DNA of 64,000 nucleotides from Hondaea fermentalgiana (taxonomy: Eukaryota > Sar > Bigyra > Thraustochytrida > Thraustochytriidae). The stretch is from contig NPFB01000114.1 in NCBI GenBank assembly GCA_014084085.1, forward strand, positions 6,227-70,226, read 5' to 3'. Of this stretch, positions 25,229-36,000 are shown piece by piece. Numbering within the stretch: position 1 is the first letter of the stretch; each line of letters opens with the position of its first letter. The translations under genes were made by a program, and so were the position numbers. The notes below the pieces were generated by a model. The model made no database searches, was not told the DNA's origin, and was given only the letters and a program-made list of their open reading frames with translations.

Positions 25229-28021
25229 ATGGAGCTGAGCGACGCGGACCTATACGTGTCGCGCGCTGGCTGGGACGACCAGAGCTCCGCCTCCCAGGAC
25301 GCCGGCGACGCCGCGCGTAGCAGCGGAACGGCTTTACGGCGCGACCTGCATGCAACGTTTCTCACGAACAAGGGCGACGAGTCTGCGGGCGAGCCGGCGG
25401 CGACCGGGGGCTTCTTGGGTGGGCGGCGATCCAAGAGCGCCGGAGGGGCCCAGGGCGACGCAGCCGACGCCTCCGCGAGGCTCGTGGGAAACTCGAGCCA
25501 AATTGAAATTAGACAAGAAACCAAGTCCACAGACTATTACCCGGACCTAACGGGCCTGGACGAGCACGAAGAGAACAGAGATGCATCTTTCATCCATGCA
25601 AGAGCGAGAAGCAGACATGGCTCCACGGCTGGGTACGCTCAAGACTTTTTTGAAGAAGCAGATGATCGGGACGCCGTTGCGTCCGTAGCAACTTCCCCGA
25701 GCACAAGAATTCGACTTCACCGCAGCGGAAGCGTCGACATCTCCGTTGACTCTGAGGATCATGGTGGTGATCAGATGAGCGAGCTCGACATGAGCAGTTT
25801 GCCATCTTTTCCTGGGTCTCATAGACCGCGGCCCCTTCATGTTCCGTCGACGAGTCGATATACCGAACCGTATCACAATACACCTCAACACTTCGCAAAC
25901 TATGGCATCGACAATTCTCGCAGAACGAGACATGGTCATGAAGCGGCCTCGATGTGGCCGCATACGCGCTCCTCAGGGATGAGCGGAGCGTCCTCGACAG
26001 CGAGCTTTTCCGTCAGGTCTCCCTCGCGACGATCCTCTGTTGCATCATCGTATGGCGCCACGATGTCTGCGTGGGATCGCGTGCACCAAGCGGACAATGT
26101 GCCACCACGAAGCGCCGCAGTCATCTCCGCCATGGGCGCTTTGCAGGACAAAATACGATCTTTGGAAAAGTCCTTGGAGCAGGAGCGCGAGCGCAACCTT
26201 GCTTTGCGGACAGAGGCGGAGACTGCGCGACAGTCATTTGAGGCTAAGGCGAAGACAATGCACGCGGAGAATGATGAGCTGGCGTCAAAGGTTCGCATGC
26301 TTGAGCAGGCCAAACGCCAGGCGTGCCACCACGCCGAAGAATACCGGAGCAAGCTAGCTGAAATTACGGCATCAATGGAAGCAGCGCAAGCTGAGAACAA
26401 TGCTTTGGCCCAACAATCTGCAGAAACAGAAGGGAAACTTGCGGAGGCGAGTGCCGAACATACGCGTGCCACAGAAGAAGCCACGCGCGCTGCTGGGGAC
26501 TTGCGTGCCCAGATTGATCTCAAGGAGGCTCGAGTCAAGTCTCTGCAGGAAGAACTCGTTGCGGTCGATTCGCAAAAGATTGAAGCACAGGCGGCAATTC
26601 GTAACCTGCTTCTCTTGAACGAGGATCTGATGAATAAACTGGCCGTTGCCGGTGGTGGCGGTGGTGCTGCAGAAGATCCCGATGCAGTGTTGTCGTCGGT
26701 TTTGGGAGTGAAGCAGCCAAAAACGACGACAATGACGAAGAAGAAGAAAAAGGTGAAGAAGGTTCTCAAGAAGAAGAAAAAGACCGTAACTCCACGGTCA
26801 GCAACAACTTCGTCGGGAGCGATGCCAATAAATCAAAGGAAGGCACTTTCTTCAGGAAGACAAGTGCCGAGTTCTGGTGCAGTCACATCGAGCGTAGCTG
26901 AGCCGGTTGCGACAAGGAAATCATATTCTTATCGGGACCAGGATCCGTCTCTGCAAGTACGAATTAGCAATAAAACCCAAGTGGGCAGCATGTCAAGAAG
27001 GCCAGAGTCTATTGTCGCCACTTCCCACGCGGCTGGTGCGAGACGACTTGCACGTCCTTCTCCGCGACACGGGGCTCCGGACCGTGACCAAATTCAGCGA
27101 CGTGGCGCCCGCAAGTCGCGAGGATGGAGCTTGGACAAGGAGCTCTTGCACGCAAATGCGGACCACCCTGTCCCCTTTCTTCTTGGAAAAAATGCAGGGC
27201 CATCCTTTTCGGTTTATGGGCGTGTCCAAGAGGAGCTCGCAGACCCTTGGGCTTATGGTATTCCGAGTCCGCGCGAGCGAGCGGGTCGACGCGCGCAACG
27301 TGATGCTCGAGGTTTTTTCCAAGAGGAGGAAGTGGGGCAGGATAGCGAGGATGACCGCTATGATGATGAAGAAAATGAGGACGAAAACGACAATAGCGAC
27401 GAGGAAGACGAGGTGAAGGGCGAGACTGATAGGAAGCAAGACGAGGGTGGACGTGGTGGAATCAAGAATAGGCCTAACGAAAGCAAGGCGGTGGGTGCGG
27501 TAGAGGGGTCCGTGGGACCGCCGACCCAAGAGGGCAGGGCACGACGGCCGCCGCACCTAATTCTCAGTTCGGCACAGGAGGCTGCTCTCGCACACGCGCA
27601 GGGTCTCCGTCCGTCGACTCCAACGCCACCGACGTCGCCCACGAAGCGGGCAAGCAGACGTGGTAGTGGACTGACGGATCTGGAGGCATCCTTGCGCGGA
27701 GAACTCGACACTTTGCAGAGGCAGTACCAGATCCTGGTGACGGAGATCTCCAGTTCTGTTCCCGGCCCCGGATCTGTCGCTGAAAGTAATTCCAGCGAGT
27801 TGTTCAAGCAGACGGGATTGCGAAAGTCAAGGGATCTCACCGAGGTGGTGGAGAAGATCGAGATCAAGACGCAACAGCTCGCTGCGCTCGAGGGCTTACG
27901 GCGCAGCGCGGCGGTTTCCCCGAGACCTCGAAGTCCCGTGCGAAGCCCAGAAGCCTTCGACCGCAAGGTGCAGGCTCTCCGTACGCTGCAGCATTTTCGC
28001 GAGGAGCCCCCATATTTGTGA
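25229..28021 (+). CDS. Coiled-coil protein of unknown function
   Basis: A 930-residue protein that I cannot assign to a family. The first 290 residues are Ser-rich and low complexity. Residues about 295-470 form a long heptad-rich coiled coil (starts SAMGALQDKIRSLEKSLEQE, ends near LLLNEDLMNKLA). A strongly basic Lys-rich patch follows (about 503-520), which could bind nucleic acid, membranes or microtubules. An acidic stretch near 715-745 and a second shorter coiled coil (about 810-880) follow. There are no transmembrane segments or catalytic motifs. ATG 25229 is the first in frame. It shares a 329-bp divergent promoter with the RUN-PX gene, so co-expression is possible. Confidence 0.8.
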   Translation: MELSDADLYVSRAGWDDQSSASQDAGDAARSSGTALRRDLHATFLTNKGDESAGEPAATGGFLGGRRSKSAGGAQGDAADASARLVGNSSQIEIRQETKSTDYYPDLTGLDEHEENRDASFIHARARSRHGSTAGYAQDFFEEADDRDAVASVATSPSTRIRLHRSGSVDISVDSEDHGGDQMSELDMSSLPSFPGSHRPRPLHVPSTSRYTEPYHNTPQHFANYGIDNSRRTRHGHEAASMWPHTRSSGMSGASSTASFSVRSPSRRSSVASSYGATMSAWDRVHQADNVPPRSAAVISAMGALQDKIRSLEKSLEQERERNLALRTEAETARQSFEAKAKTMHAENDELASKVRMLEQAKRQACHHAEEYRSKLAEITASMEAAQAENNALAQQSAETEGKLAEASAEHTRATEEATRAAGDLRAQIDLKEARVKSLQEELVAVDSQKIEAQAAIRNLLLLNEDLMNKLAVAGGGGGAAEDPDAVLSSVLGVKQPKTTTMTKKKKKVKKVLKKKKKTVTPRSATTSSGAMPINQRKALSSGRQVPSSGAVTSSVAEPVATRKSYSYRDQDPSLQVRISNKTQVGSMSRRPESIVATSHAAGARRLARPSPRHGAPDRDQIQRRGARKSRGWSLDKELLHANADHPVPFLLGKNAGPSFSVYGRVQEELADPWAYGIPSPRERAGRRAQRDARGFFQEEEVGQDSEDDRYDDEENEDENDNSDEEDEVKGETDRKQDEGGRGGIKNRPNESKAVGAVEGSVGPPTQEGRARRPPHLILSSAQEAALAHAQGLRPSTPTPPTSPTKRASRRGSGLTDLEASLRGELDTLQRQYQILVTEISSSVPGPGSVAESNSSELFKQTGLRKSRDLTEVVEKIEIKTQQLAALEGLRRSAAVSPRPRSPVRSPEAFDRKVQALRTLQHFREEPPYL

Positions 28022-28328
28022 ATCAGCCATCTGGCCATTGCGCTTGGTGTAAAAAACAAAACAAAACTTTGAGCTGTCGAATGATGGTGGATAGAACGCC
28101 TGCTTATCCTTCCAGCTTGGTTGCTTGTTTTGCTGGCGAAGTTGTGTCATGAAAATTATGATGATGGAAGCAATCCTACTCTGTGTTCACGATTGAATCG
28201 AATCTCACATGGTTCGTCTTGCCCGCGAACTTATCTGTTGCTGTAGTTAGCTTTAGCGCGAAGGATCAACCACGGACCCGGGCACGGACTCGGACCCGGA
28301 CGCGGTCGCGGATGCGGACGCCGTCCCA

Positions 28329-28372
<44 letters not shown>

Positions 28373-30047
28373 TGCTTACGCGGGCGCAGACATCGGCAGT
28401 CGTATGCAGGCGTCGCAGAGCGGGCCCGAAGCGCCTTGAAGGACGCCAGCATCAGTGGAAGCCCAGCTGTGCCGCATCGCATGGCCGCCAACTGGCCGCC
28501 GCCCACTCCGACTCCGAGCGGAGCGGAAAGGAAAGGAAATTTGAAGAAAAAGTGTGGCCTGTCGTCAATTTTTTTTCATTCATTCATTTGTTCTCCGGAG
28601 AACGCCGCGCGTGCACGTGCACGCGACTTTCAACCGACCTTGACGATTCGGCTTGGAGCCGAGCCGCGTCGCGTCGCGTCGGTCGAGCTGCGAGCCAGAG
28701 TTCTCGATCACGCGCGTCGTGAAGACCTTGCCTTCGCGAAGCCCGACAGCCTGCCTCAGGCTGTCTGCCTCTCTACCTTTCGCCGCCTCGAGCATCACAG
28801 CGGAGCGGCCAGCGCGGCCAGCGTCCAGCGTGTGGTGGGCGACCTCAGTTGCACACTTGCGGGTCCTCTACAAGGCGTGAATCTGTTTTTTTTTTGTTTT
28901 TTTTTGTTCGTGTTGGTTACCGTTAGGCCTAGTAGTTTAGTTTTCTGTCAAGTCGGTTCGGCCAGGGAAGTCGAGCTGCGTTGATGAACCGCGCTTCTGG
29001 CAGCCGCGCGCTCGCTCGCAGGCTGCTCGCGCCTCCGCCTCCGCCGCCTCCTCCGTGCCGCCTCCCGAGTCCCTCCCTCGCCCGCCCATGCCACCACCGC
29101 CGCCACCGCCGCTACGAGCTCCGACATGGCTTGAGTCGGCATGGCTCGTCATGACTCGGCGTCCGGGGCCGCGGCACGTGCAGACTTTTTTCAGCCTAGG
29201 CTTTCCCTAGTAAGCCTTAGTCTAGGCACGCGCTGAATGTTCTCCTTCGGGATGGAGCGCACACGCGGTCTGTCGAGACCTGGCTCGCAAGTCTGCGATA
29301 ACGGAGAACCAGCGCCATGGACACCGGCCGGCTGCGGCGCCGTCTCCGCCTCGAGCCGGTCGGCAGTCGCCTAGGTTCGATCCGTCGCGGTTCGATCCCG
29401 GCCTTCGCCTCCCTCCGCCCGACCCAGGGTCGCGCGCTGCGGACGCGGGCGGAGGCGACCTCGCGAGCGTGAAGAAAGAAGAAAGATGGCTCGCACGCGT
29501 CGCATACGTCGCGTGCGTCGCAGCGGCCGCTCGCTGCCTCCCTGGGCTCGCGGCACCCCTCTCCGCGGCCTGGACCCCCCGCTCGCGCGTGTCGCGGCGG
29601 TTGACTGCCCGCCGTGTGCGCCCGCGCTGGACAGGGCAGGTTGTGATCGATGGTGGCTGGCGGGCGGGTCATGTCATGACCTTGAAAAACGTGACATTGG
29701 CGAGTTCCCGCCGCGCACTCTCTGCAAGTGGACGCGGAGCCGTCGCTAGAACCAAACTCCGCGAAGCAAAAACCGAACGAGGCCTGCCTGCCGGCCTCCA
29801 GACCCGAAGCAAGCGGCTGGTCACTCGGCGGCTGGTCGCTCGGCGGCCTTCAAGTTGCCTCTCTCGCCCAACTGCTAGCTAGCTAGCTAGCTGGGCCAGG
29901 TTCTGCTTGCGGGCGGGCCCACGAAGAAAGCAAAAAGCAAGCAGCGAGCCTCTCGAAGCCCCTTTTGGGGGGGAAGAGGGAGAAGCCTCGACTGGGACGG
30001 AGGCATTGACAACATAAGACGCGCGCACGCGCGCGCGCAAGGTCATC
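28022..30047. other. 2-kb intergenic region, GC-rich and repeat-laden
   Basis: Lies between two plus-strand genes. It holds a GGACGC hexamer array (about 28273-28372), T-homopolymer runs (28887-28905), the 17-mer at 28924-28940 shared with 9221-9237, CCG/CTC-rich sequence (29030-29110), a GCTA tetramer repeat (29873-29892) and an alternating CG/CA tract just before the NACHT start (30020-30038). Two GGTTCGATCC boxes at 29372-29398 resemble a tRNA T-loop, but the stems do not pair. No gene is supported. Confidence 0.5.
28273..28372. repeat. (GGACGC)n hexanucleotide repeat
   Basis: Roughly 100 bp of GGACGC units with variants such as GGACTC and GGATGC; the last half is nearly perfect. Confidence 0.9.
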
Positions 30048-33000
30048 ATGAAACGGTTCCAAAATAACGATGCAGCGGGGCCGAGGATTTTCCCTGGGAA
30101 CGTTGAAGCCAAAATAAGGGCCGCCCGACTCTTACAGTTTGGCCATATGAGCTGGTCTAGGCGGTCGAGCAACGTAGAAAGCCTCGTGGATACCGCCAGC
30201 ACTTCGATGCTCAGCATCCCGACAAATGATCTGAAAGATGTGTTCATCATCGAACCTCGCAGCATGGTCCTGCGCACCGATGAGGACTCCGGCGGAAAGT
30301 CACCTTCGTGGCAACGCGAATGGCAGGAACTCAAGGCAAATGAGGCTACAGAAAATATTCACAAAAAAACGCTCGCGGAAATCAACTCTTGGCTCAAGGA
30401 GGACACGAAGCTCAACAAGGAATGTACGCTTGTTCGCATCTTGCGTGGTGCGGCAGGGTCAGGCAAGTCGGTCCTTCTCGCTCACCTGGCGCAATCGACC
30501 GACCACAAAATTGCGATTGCGTCATACTTCTTTTCGGCTGACGCTCAAGGCTCCAAGATGCGGGCTGCAATCTTCTCGATTGCGGGCCAGTTAAAGGAAA
30601 TTGAGGGACTCAAGTGCTTCGACGCAGCGCTTACGTGTTCGCACACAGTGCTTCGGCTCAAGGACGCACCGCTAGGAGAGGTCTTCCAAACGTTGCTATC
30701 GGAACCAGCAATCGAAATTGCGCCAACTGTAGCACGCCCGGTTCTCGTCATTTTTGACGGAGTGCACCACTGCAGCTCCTATGAACAGTCTGCTCTTCGC
30801 GACTTCCTCAAGACTGTAACTCCGTCCACCAGCAACAAGCTCCGGTTTCTCGTCTCTGTGCGCGACATCGGAGGCCTCAAAATCAAGTCCAATCCAGAAA
30901 TCACGTTGGATCTCGACGGTGACGAGAAAGCTGAATTTCTGCATTCGAACTTGAAGGACGTCCTCGAGGAACCAGAGTGGAAGACTGTGGAGAATCTGGT
31001 CGACCAAAAACCCGGGAACAGGATAGTGGTGAAGTCGCTGCATACTGTTCTGGACGTCAACCTCTTCGTGTCGGTTCTGCAACGCCTTGTCGAACTCGAG
31101 GTGAACTCAGAGGGGGGCGATCTGGCAAGGAAAATTCGGAAAATTCTGAAAACGAAAGCTGCGCTTCGAGAACAAGTGACGAAGGATGTGATGGAAACTC
31201 TGAAGAGCAAGCTCGGGGGAAAGAAGCTGAAGCAGCTATGGGCGTGCATGTACGCTGCGCAAGAGCCCTTGTCAATATCGGTTCTTGCCGAGATACTACG
31301 TGTGCAAAAGAGCACTCTGGAGAATTGTTTGCAAGAAGCGAGCCCACTCCTTTTCGTCGGGAGTGCTGGTCATGTCTTTCAAGAAAAGCAGTACCAACAC
31401 AATCTTGAAAAATGTCTTTCCGAATCAAGCAGATTCCTTCACGAAGTCGGACACGAAAGACTTGCAATTTGGGCGCTTTGTCACCCCAGCGAATCATATG
31501 CGCTTTTCCACGGTGTGTACCATCTTCGTATCACGGCCAACCGCAAAGTCGCCTTGACAGAAGAGAGTTTGACAGATCTTGATGATCATTTCAGTCGTCG
31601 GGAGAACCCCGATTTTCGGGACCAGAATCTCGAGGATGAGGATCGAAACGATGCAGGATACGTCGCGCGCATGGCCCTCAGGGAGCTAATTCTCGACCTC
31701 TCGTGGCTTTTGGATGCGTCGGAGGTCGAACAGGACGCAGTAGCCCTTGCCCAACTCGTTCGCGACGCCGAGTATCTTTCTCACCAAAAGGCACTCAGCG
31801 AGGAGCTCAGCGAGGAGCTCCGCGAGGAGCTCCGCGAGGAGCTCAGCGACGCCGTCGTTGGGCTTTCGCGAAGCCTTGAAGCAGTTGCCCGTGATCCGAA
31901 ACAGCTTGCAGCACAACTCGTGGGAAGACTGCCCGAGTCGCATCGCCTTTATGAGCAACTGCAACAGCAGCAACCGCCTGTGCAAATTTTCTTGCTCGCT
32001 CCCACCCTCGAACGTATTCCCATGATACAGCCCATGGATGAAACTGCATCGCGACAAAGTGTCGCAAGCGATACGAGGAGTGCGGCAAGCAATGTCACGA
32101 ATAACAATCCAAACACCGCAGAGGAAGTTCAGGTTGAGGCTGAAGACGATGGCATCACAATCGAATCGAGGCACGATGAGCTCCGCGCAACTGTCAATCC
32201 TGATTTCACCATATCTGTCTCTCAAGGAGATCTCGAAGTCTGCAGGTTGCGGGGCCACACGAGCAAAGTCACTGCCATCGTGGTCTTGCCCGAACTCCAT
32301 ACGCTCATCTCGGCAAGCCAGNNNNNNNNNNNNNNNNNNNNNNNNNNNNNNNNNNNNNNNNNNNNNNNNNNNNNNNNNNNNNNNNNNNNNNNNNNNNNNN
32401 NNNNNNNNNNNNNNNNNNNNNTCACTGCCATCGTGGTCTTGCCCGAACTCCATACGCTCATCTCGGCAAGCCAGGACAGGTCCGTACGCTTTTGGAACCT
32501 CGAAACTGGCCAAATTCGCGGCGACGCGCTTCCACTCCATAGATATTATGTGCGTGCTCTTGCTACCAACGATCACATCGCAGTTTCGTGCGGTGATGCA
32601 GACGAAGCGATAGTGTGGAGATTTGACAAGGACGGAGCGACGAAAGCAGGAGAGCTCAAGCCCTTTGAGGGGTGGAACTTTTCAGCAGAAGCATTGCGGG
32701 GCCAATCCTACGGAATGGCCGGCAGGGCGACCAGCGTGGTCATGGACGACCGCATTATCGCGGTTGGTCATGCCTATGGCATCGTGTGTCTCTACCGGTG
32801 TGACACTTTTGCGCAGGTTGGGGTTCTCGGCGCATTCAACCCAAGCCCAGCGGGCACGAGTGAGATCGTCGCGATGGCTCTGAGCAAAGAGGAAGTACTC
32901 GTGACTGGGGCCAAGGGCGGCCAAGTCCGGGTGTGGTCGATCGAAGATGTGCTTATGCAGATGCAGCCGCCTCCGATGGCGGATCAAGTTAGCGGCATGG

Positions 33001-36000
33001 GCCATCGGGAGCCTGAAGCATCATTTTGGGGCATTGGTGGATCCGACGGACGTGTGGGTAGCAACCTTGCCAGCCTTGTCTTAGAAAATGACGGTCCGAG
33101 GACTCTGATTGTTCGAGATTCCGCCAACACAGAACACGAGCATTCTTTGGCAGCAATCCTTGCCCAATCACGAGAGCGCAGTTCAAGGAACAACGCAAAC
33201 GAACCATCACCTCCAACATCTCTGGCACCCACCGAACTATCACCTCCGACATCTCTGGCACCCACCGAACCATCACCTCCAACATCTCTGGCACCCACCG
33301 AACCATCATCGCCAACTTCTCTGGCACTCACCGTCGAAGATCCGTCGGGTCCCGATGCGTCAGTAATTTATGGCAGTCACAGAGAATGGGGTGATATTGT
33401 CGCTGTTAGTGGCAGTCTCGCTGCGACAGGCGAATCGGACTACAGCATTTCTGTCCGAAGGCTTACCGATGGTGCCGAAGTCCGCCGTCTACGTGGCCAC
33501 ACAGGCAAAATCACTGCCATCGTGGTCTTGCCCGAACTCCATACGCTCATCTCGGCAAGCCAGGACAGGTCCGTACGCTTTTGGAACCTCGAAACTGGCC
33601 AGGTTCGCGGGGACGCGCTTCCACTGCACAGATTTTATGTGCGTGCTCTTGCTGCCAACGATCACATCGCAGTTTCGTGCGGTGATGCAGACGAAGCGAT
33701 AGTGTGGATATTTGACGAGGACGGAGCGACGAAAGCAGGAGAGCTCAAGCCCTTTGAGGGGTGGAACTTTTCAGCAGAAGCATTGCGGGGTAAATCCTAT
33801 GGAATGGCTGGCAGAGCGACCAGCGTGGTCATGGACGACCGCATTATCGCGGTTGGTCATGCGGATGGCATTGTGTGTCTCTACCGGTGTGACACTTTTG
33901 CGCAGGTTGGGGTTCTCGGCGCATTCAACCCAAGCCCAGCGGGCACGAGTGAGATCGTCGCGATGGCTCTGAGCGAAGAGGGAATACTCGTGACTGGGGC
34001 CAAGGACGGCCAAGTCCGGGTGTGGTCGATCGAAGATGCGCTTATGCAGATGCAGCCGCCTCCGATGGCGGATCAAATTAGCGGCATGGGCCATCGGGAG
34101 CCTGAAGCATCATTCAAGGGCATTGGTAGGTCCGTTGGGCAGGGGCATAACACCCTTGTGGCCCTGGCTTTCATGCCGGAAAATCCCAAACACATCATCG
34201 TGGCAAGTCGAGATGGGTTTGTCACATATTGGGATTGGAATCGCTCAACCCTGATTTCAAGTAAATCCCATGGCACTGGCAAACTCAGCTCTTTGGCAGT
34301 TGGCGAGGATGTCATCATTGTGGGTGGTTGCGACCGAGTAGCAATTATCCGACCGGTTGGCGCTGAGGAGCCGAGTCAAGAAATCCAGCAGCAGCAAGGA
34401 GAACCACGACTGTCGCGCAAGACGCGCAGAAGTCGATCTTCGAATGCTCGCGCTCATTTCTCTTGGCTACTTGGTTCGCATCCCGAGTGGGGACGTCTGG
34501 TCGTCATGAACGAAGATTTTGTCGTTTGCTCTGGGGTAGACAACAGTATCTGCGTTCGTGGCCGTGCGGACCCCGAGGAGGATGTGCATGTGTTGGAGGG
34601 CCACACTGGAACAGTTTCGCGACTTGCGCTCCACGGGTCCATTCTCGCTTCATCGAGCTTTCGCGACGGCACAATTCGGATCTGGGACCTCCGCACCGGA
34701 GAACTCACTCTAAAGATTCAGGATGACTTTACCCGCAATATCCTGGTGCTTGCCATCAACGAAAAGCACGTAGCAGCGGCGCGTTGCGACACTGTTTATA
34801 TGTGGTCGCTTCGGAATGGCAGGAGAGAAATGTTGGAGGCCACTGGGGAATCTGGATCCTGGGTCCGCGCTTTGGCAATGAACGACGAAATCCTTGTTGT
34901 CGGCTATGCCTCAGGTAAAGTCAAGGTGTTCAGTAAGTCCGGTTTACTCGAGAATGAACTCGAAGAGCACGATCAAGGCGTTGGGGCAGTGGTTCTTCAT
35001 GGTCATCAAATTGCGACAGGTGGCGAGATCGACGGCCGCATCAAACTCTGGGATTACAGAGCTCACAATTTCGAAAAGCTTGGCGAATTTGTAGATCCTC
35101 ATCCGCACGGTAAGAGGATCACTAGCCTCGCCATGGACGAGCATGTTTTGGTTGAGGGAAGCGACGACTTCATGGTGAGTCTCTGGGAGCGGAGCACCGA
35201 GACGCTCATTGCGCGCTGCAATGTCGGCGTAGAAAGCGTTGAGTCTGTTGCTCTTGCAGACGGCCTCGTTGTTTGCGCAGGCAACAACAAGACTGTCTTT
35301 GCTGCCCCGCGCGATGGGTTTGAAGGCTTTTGTGATAGTGGCCGCACCAGCCGTCGCTGGAATCGTGTTCAGGTCGTCTATGATTTAGCCGCTCCCTTTG
35401 TTCGTGCTCAAGACGAATCGCAAGGTCGCCCTCGCCCAGCCTCTGAGATAGCAAGCGGCCGGAGACGATGGCCTGGATGGTTCACCAAATTGTGCTGTTG
35501 TTTGAATGAATTCAGAGGCGAAACGACGACGCAATCGCCCTATTCAATTCTCTCACGGCCTCGGGCCAGAAGCCAAATGTCAGTGCGACTGCCTACTTCG
35601 ATGCGGAGCGCATCGAGTGGGACGCGAGCCGTGCATGCTGCCTCATTGGATGCCAAAGATTCGGCTTTTAGCAGGCACAGCCCCGACGTGGCCAGCGTTG
35701 ACGAAGTTTCCTCTCTATTTGGAAGCGACAGTGACCACGACGAAGCAAAAGAGCTGGACGCAGCGGAAGACGACGCCGCGCTTGCGGCGGAAGATGCTGC
35801 TAGTCTGGAAGATTTGGCCAGCGATGCCACTTCTACACCGAATGGTAGCAGCTCAGGCGCGAAGCTCTGCGGTGTCCACCCCGATCGGGGAAATCTGGTC
35901 GTAATGAACAAGAGTTTTCTCGTTTCGTCCGGGTCCAGCCGCAGCGGATCCATTCGTGTGTATGACCGCAAAACAGGTGACGAGTGCTTCGTTCTTGGCA

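Noticed and set aside
25936..26769. 277-codon minus-strand frame opposite the coiled-coil gene
   Set aside because: Its Ser/Ala/Cys-rich hydrophobic content is the antisense image of Glu/Lys/Ala heptads.
29368..29400. GGTTCGATCC boxes resembling tRNA T-loops
   Set aside because: The flanking bases do not form a 5-bp T-stem in either copy and no D-arm or acceptor stem is found upstream.
31686..32576. 296-codon minus-strand frame spanning the WD gap
   Set aside because: Antisense to the NACHT-WD gene and continuous only because the gap is read as X.
33201..33332. Possible CRISPR-like array
   Set aside because: The 33-bp units are directly adjacent with no spacers, in frame, and encode a Pro/Thr linker; this is a eukaryotic coding minisatellite.
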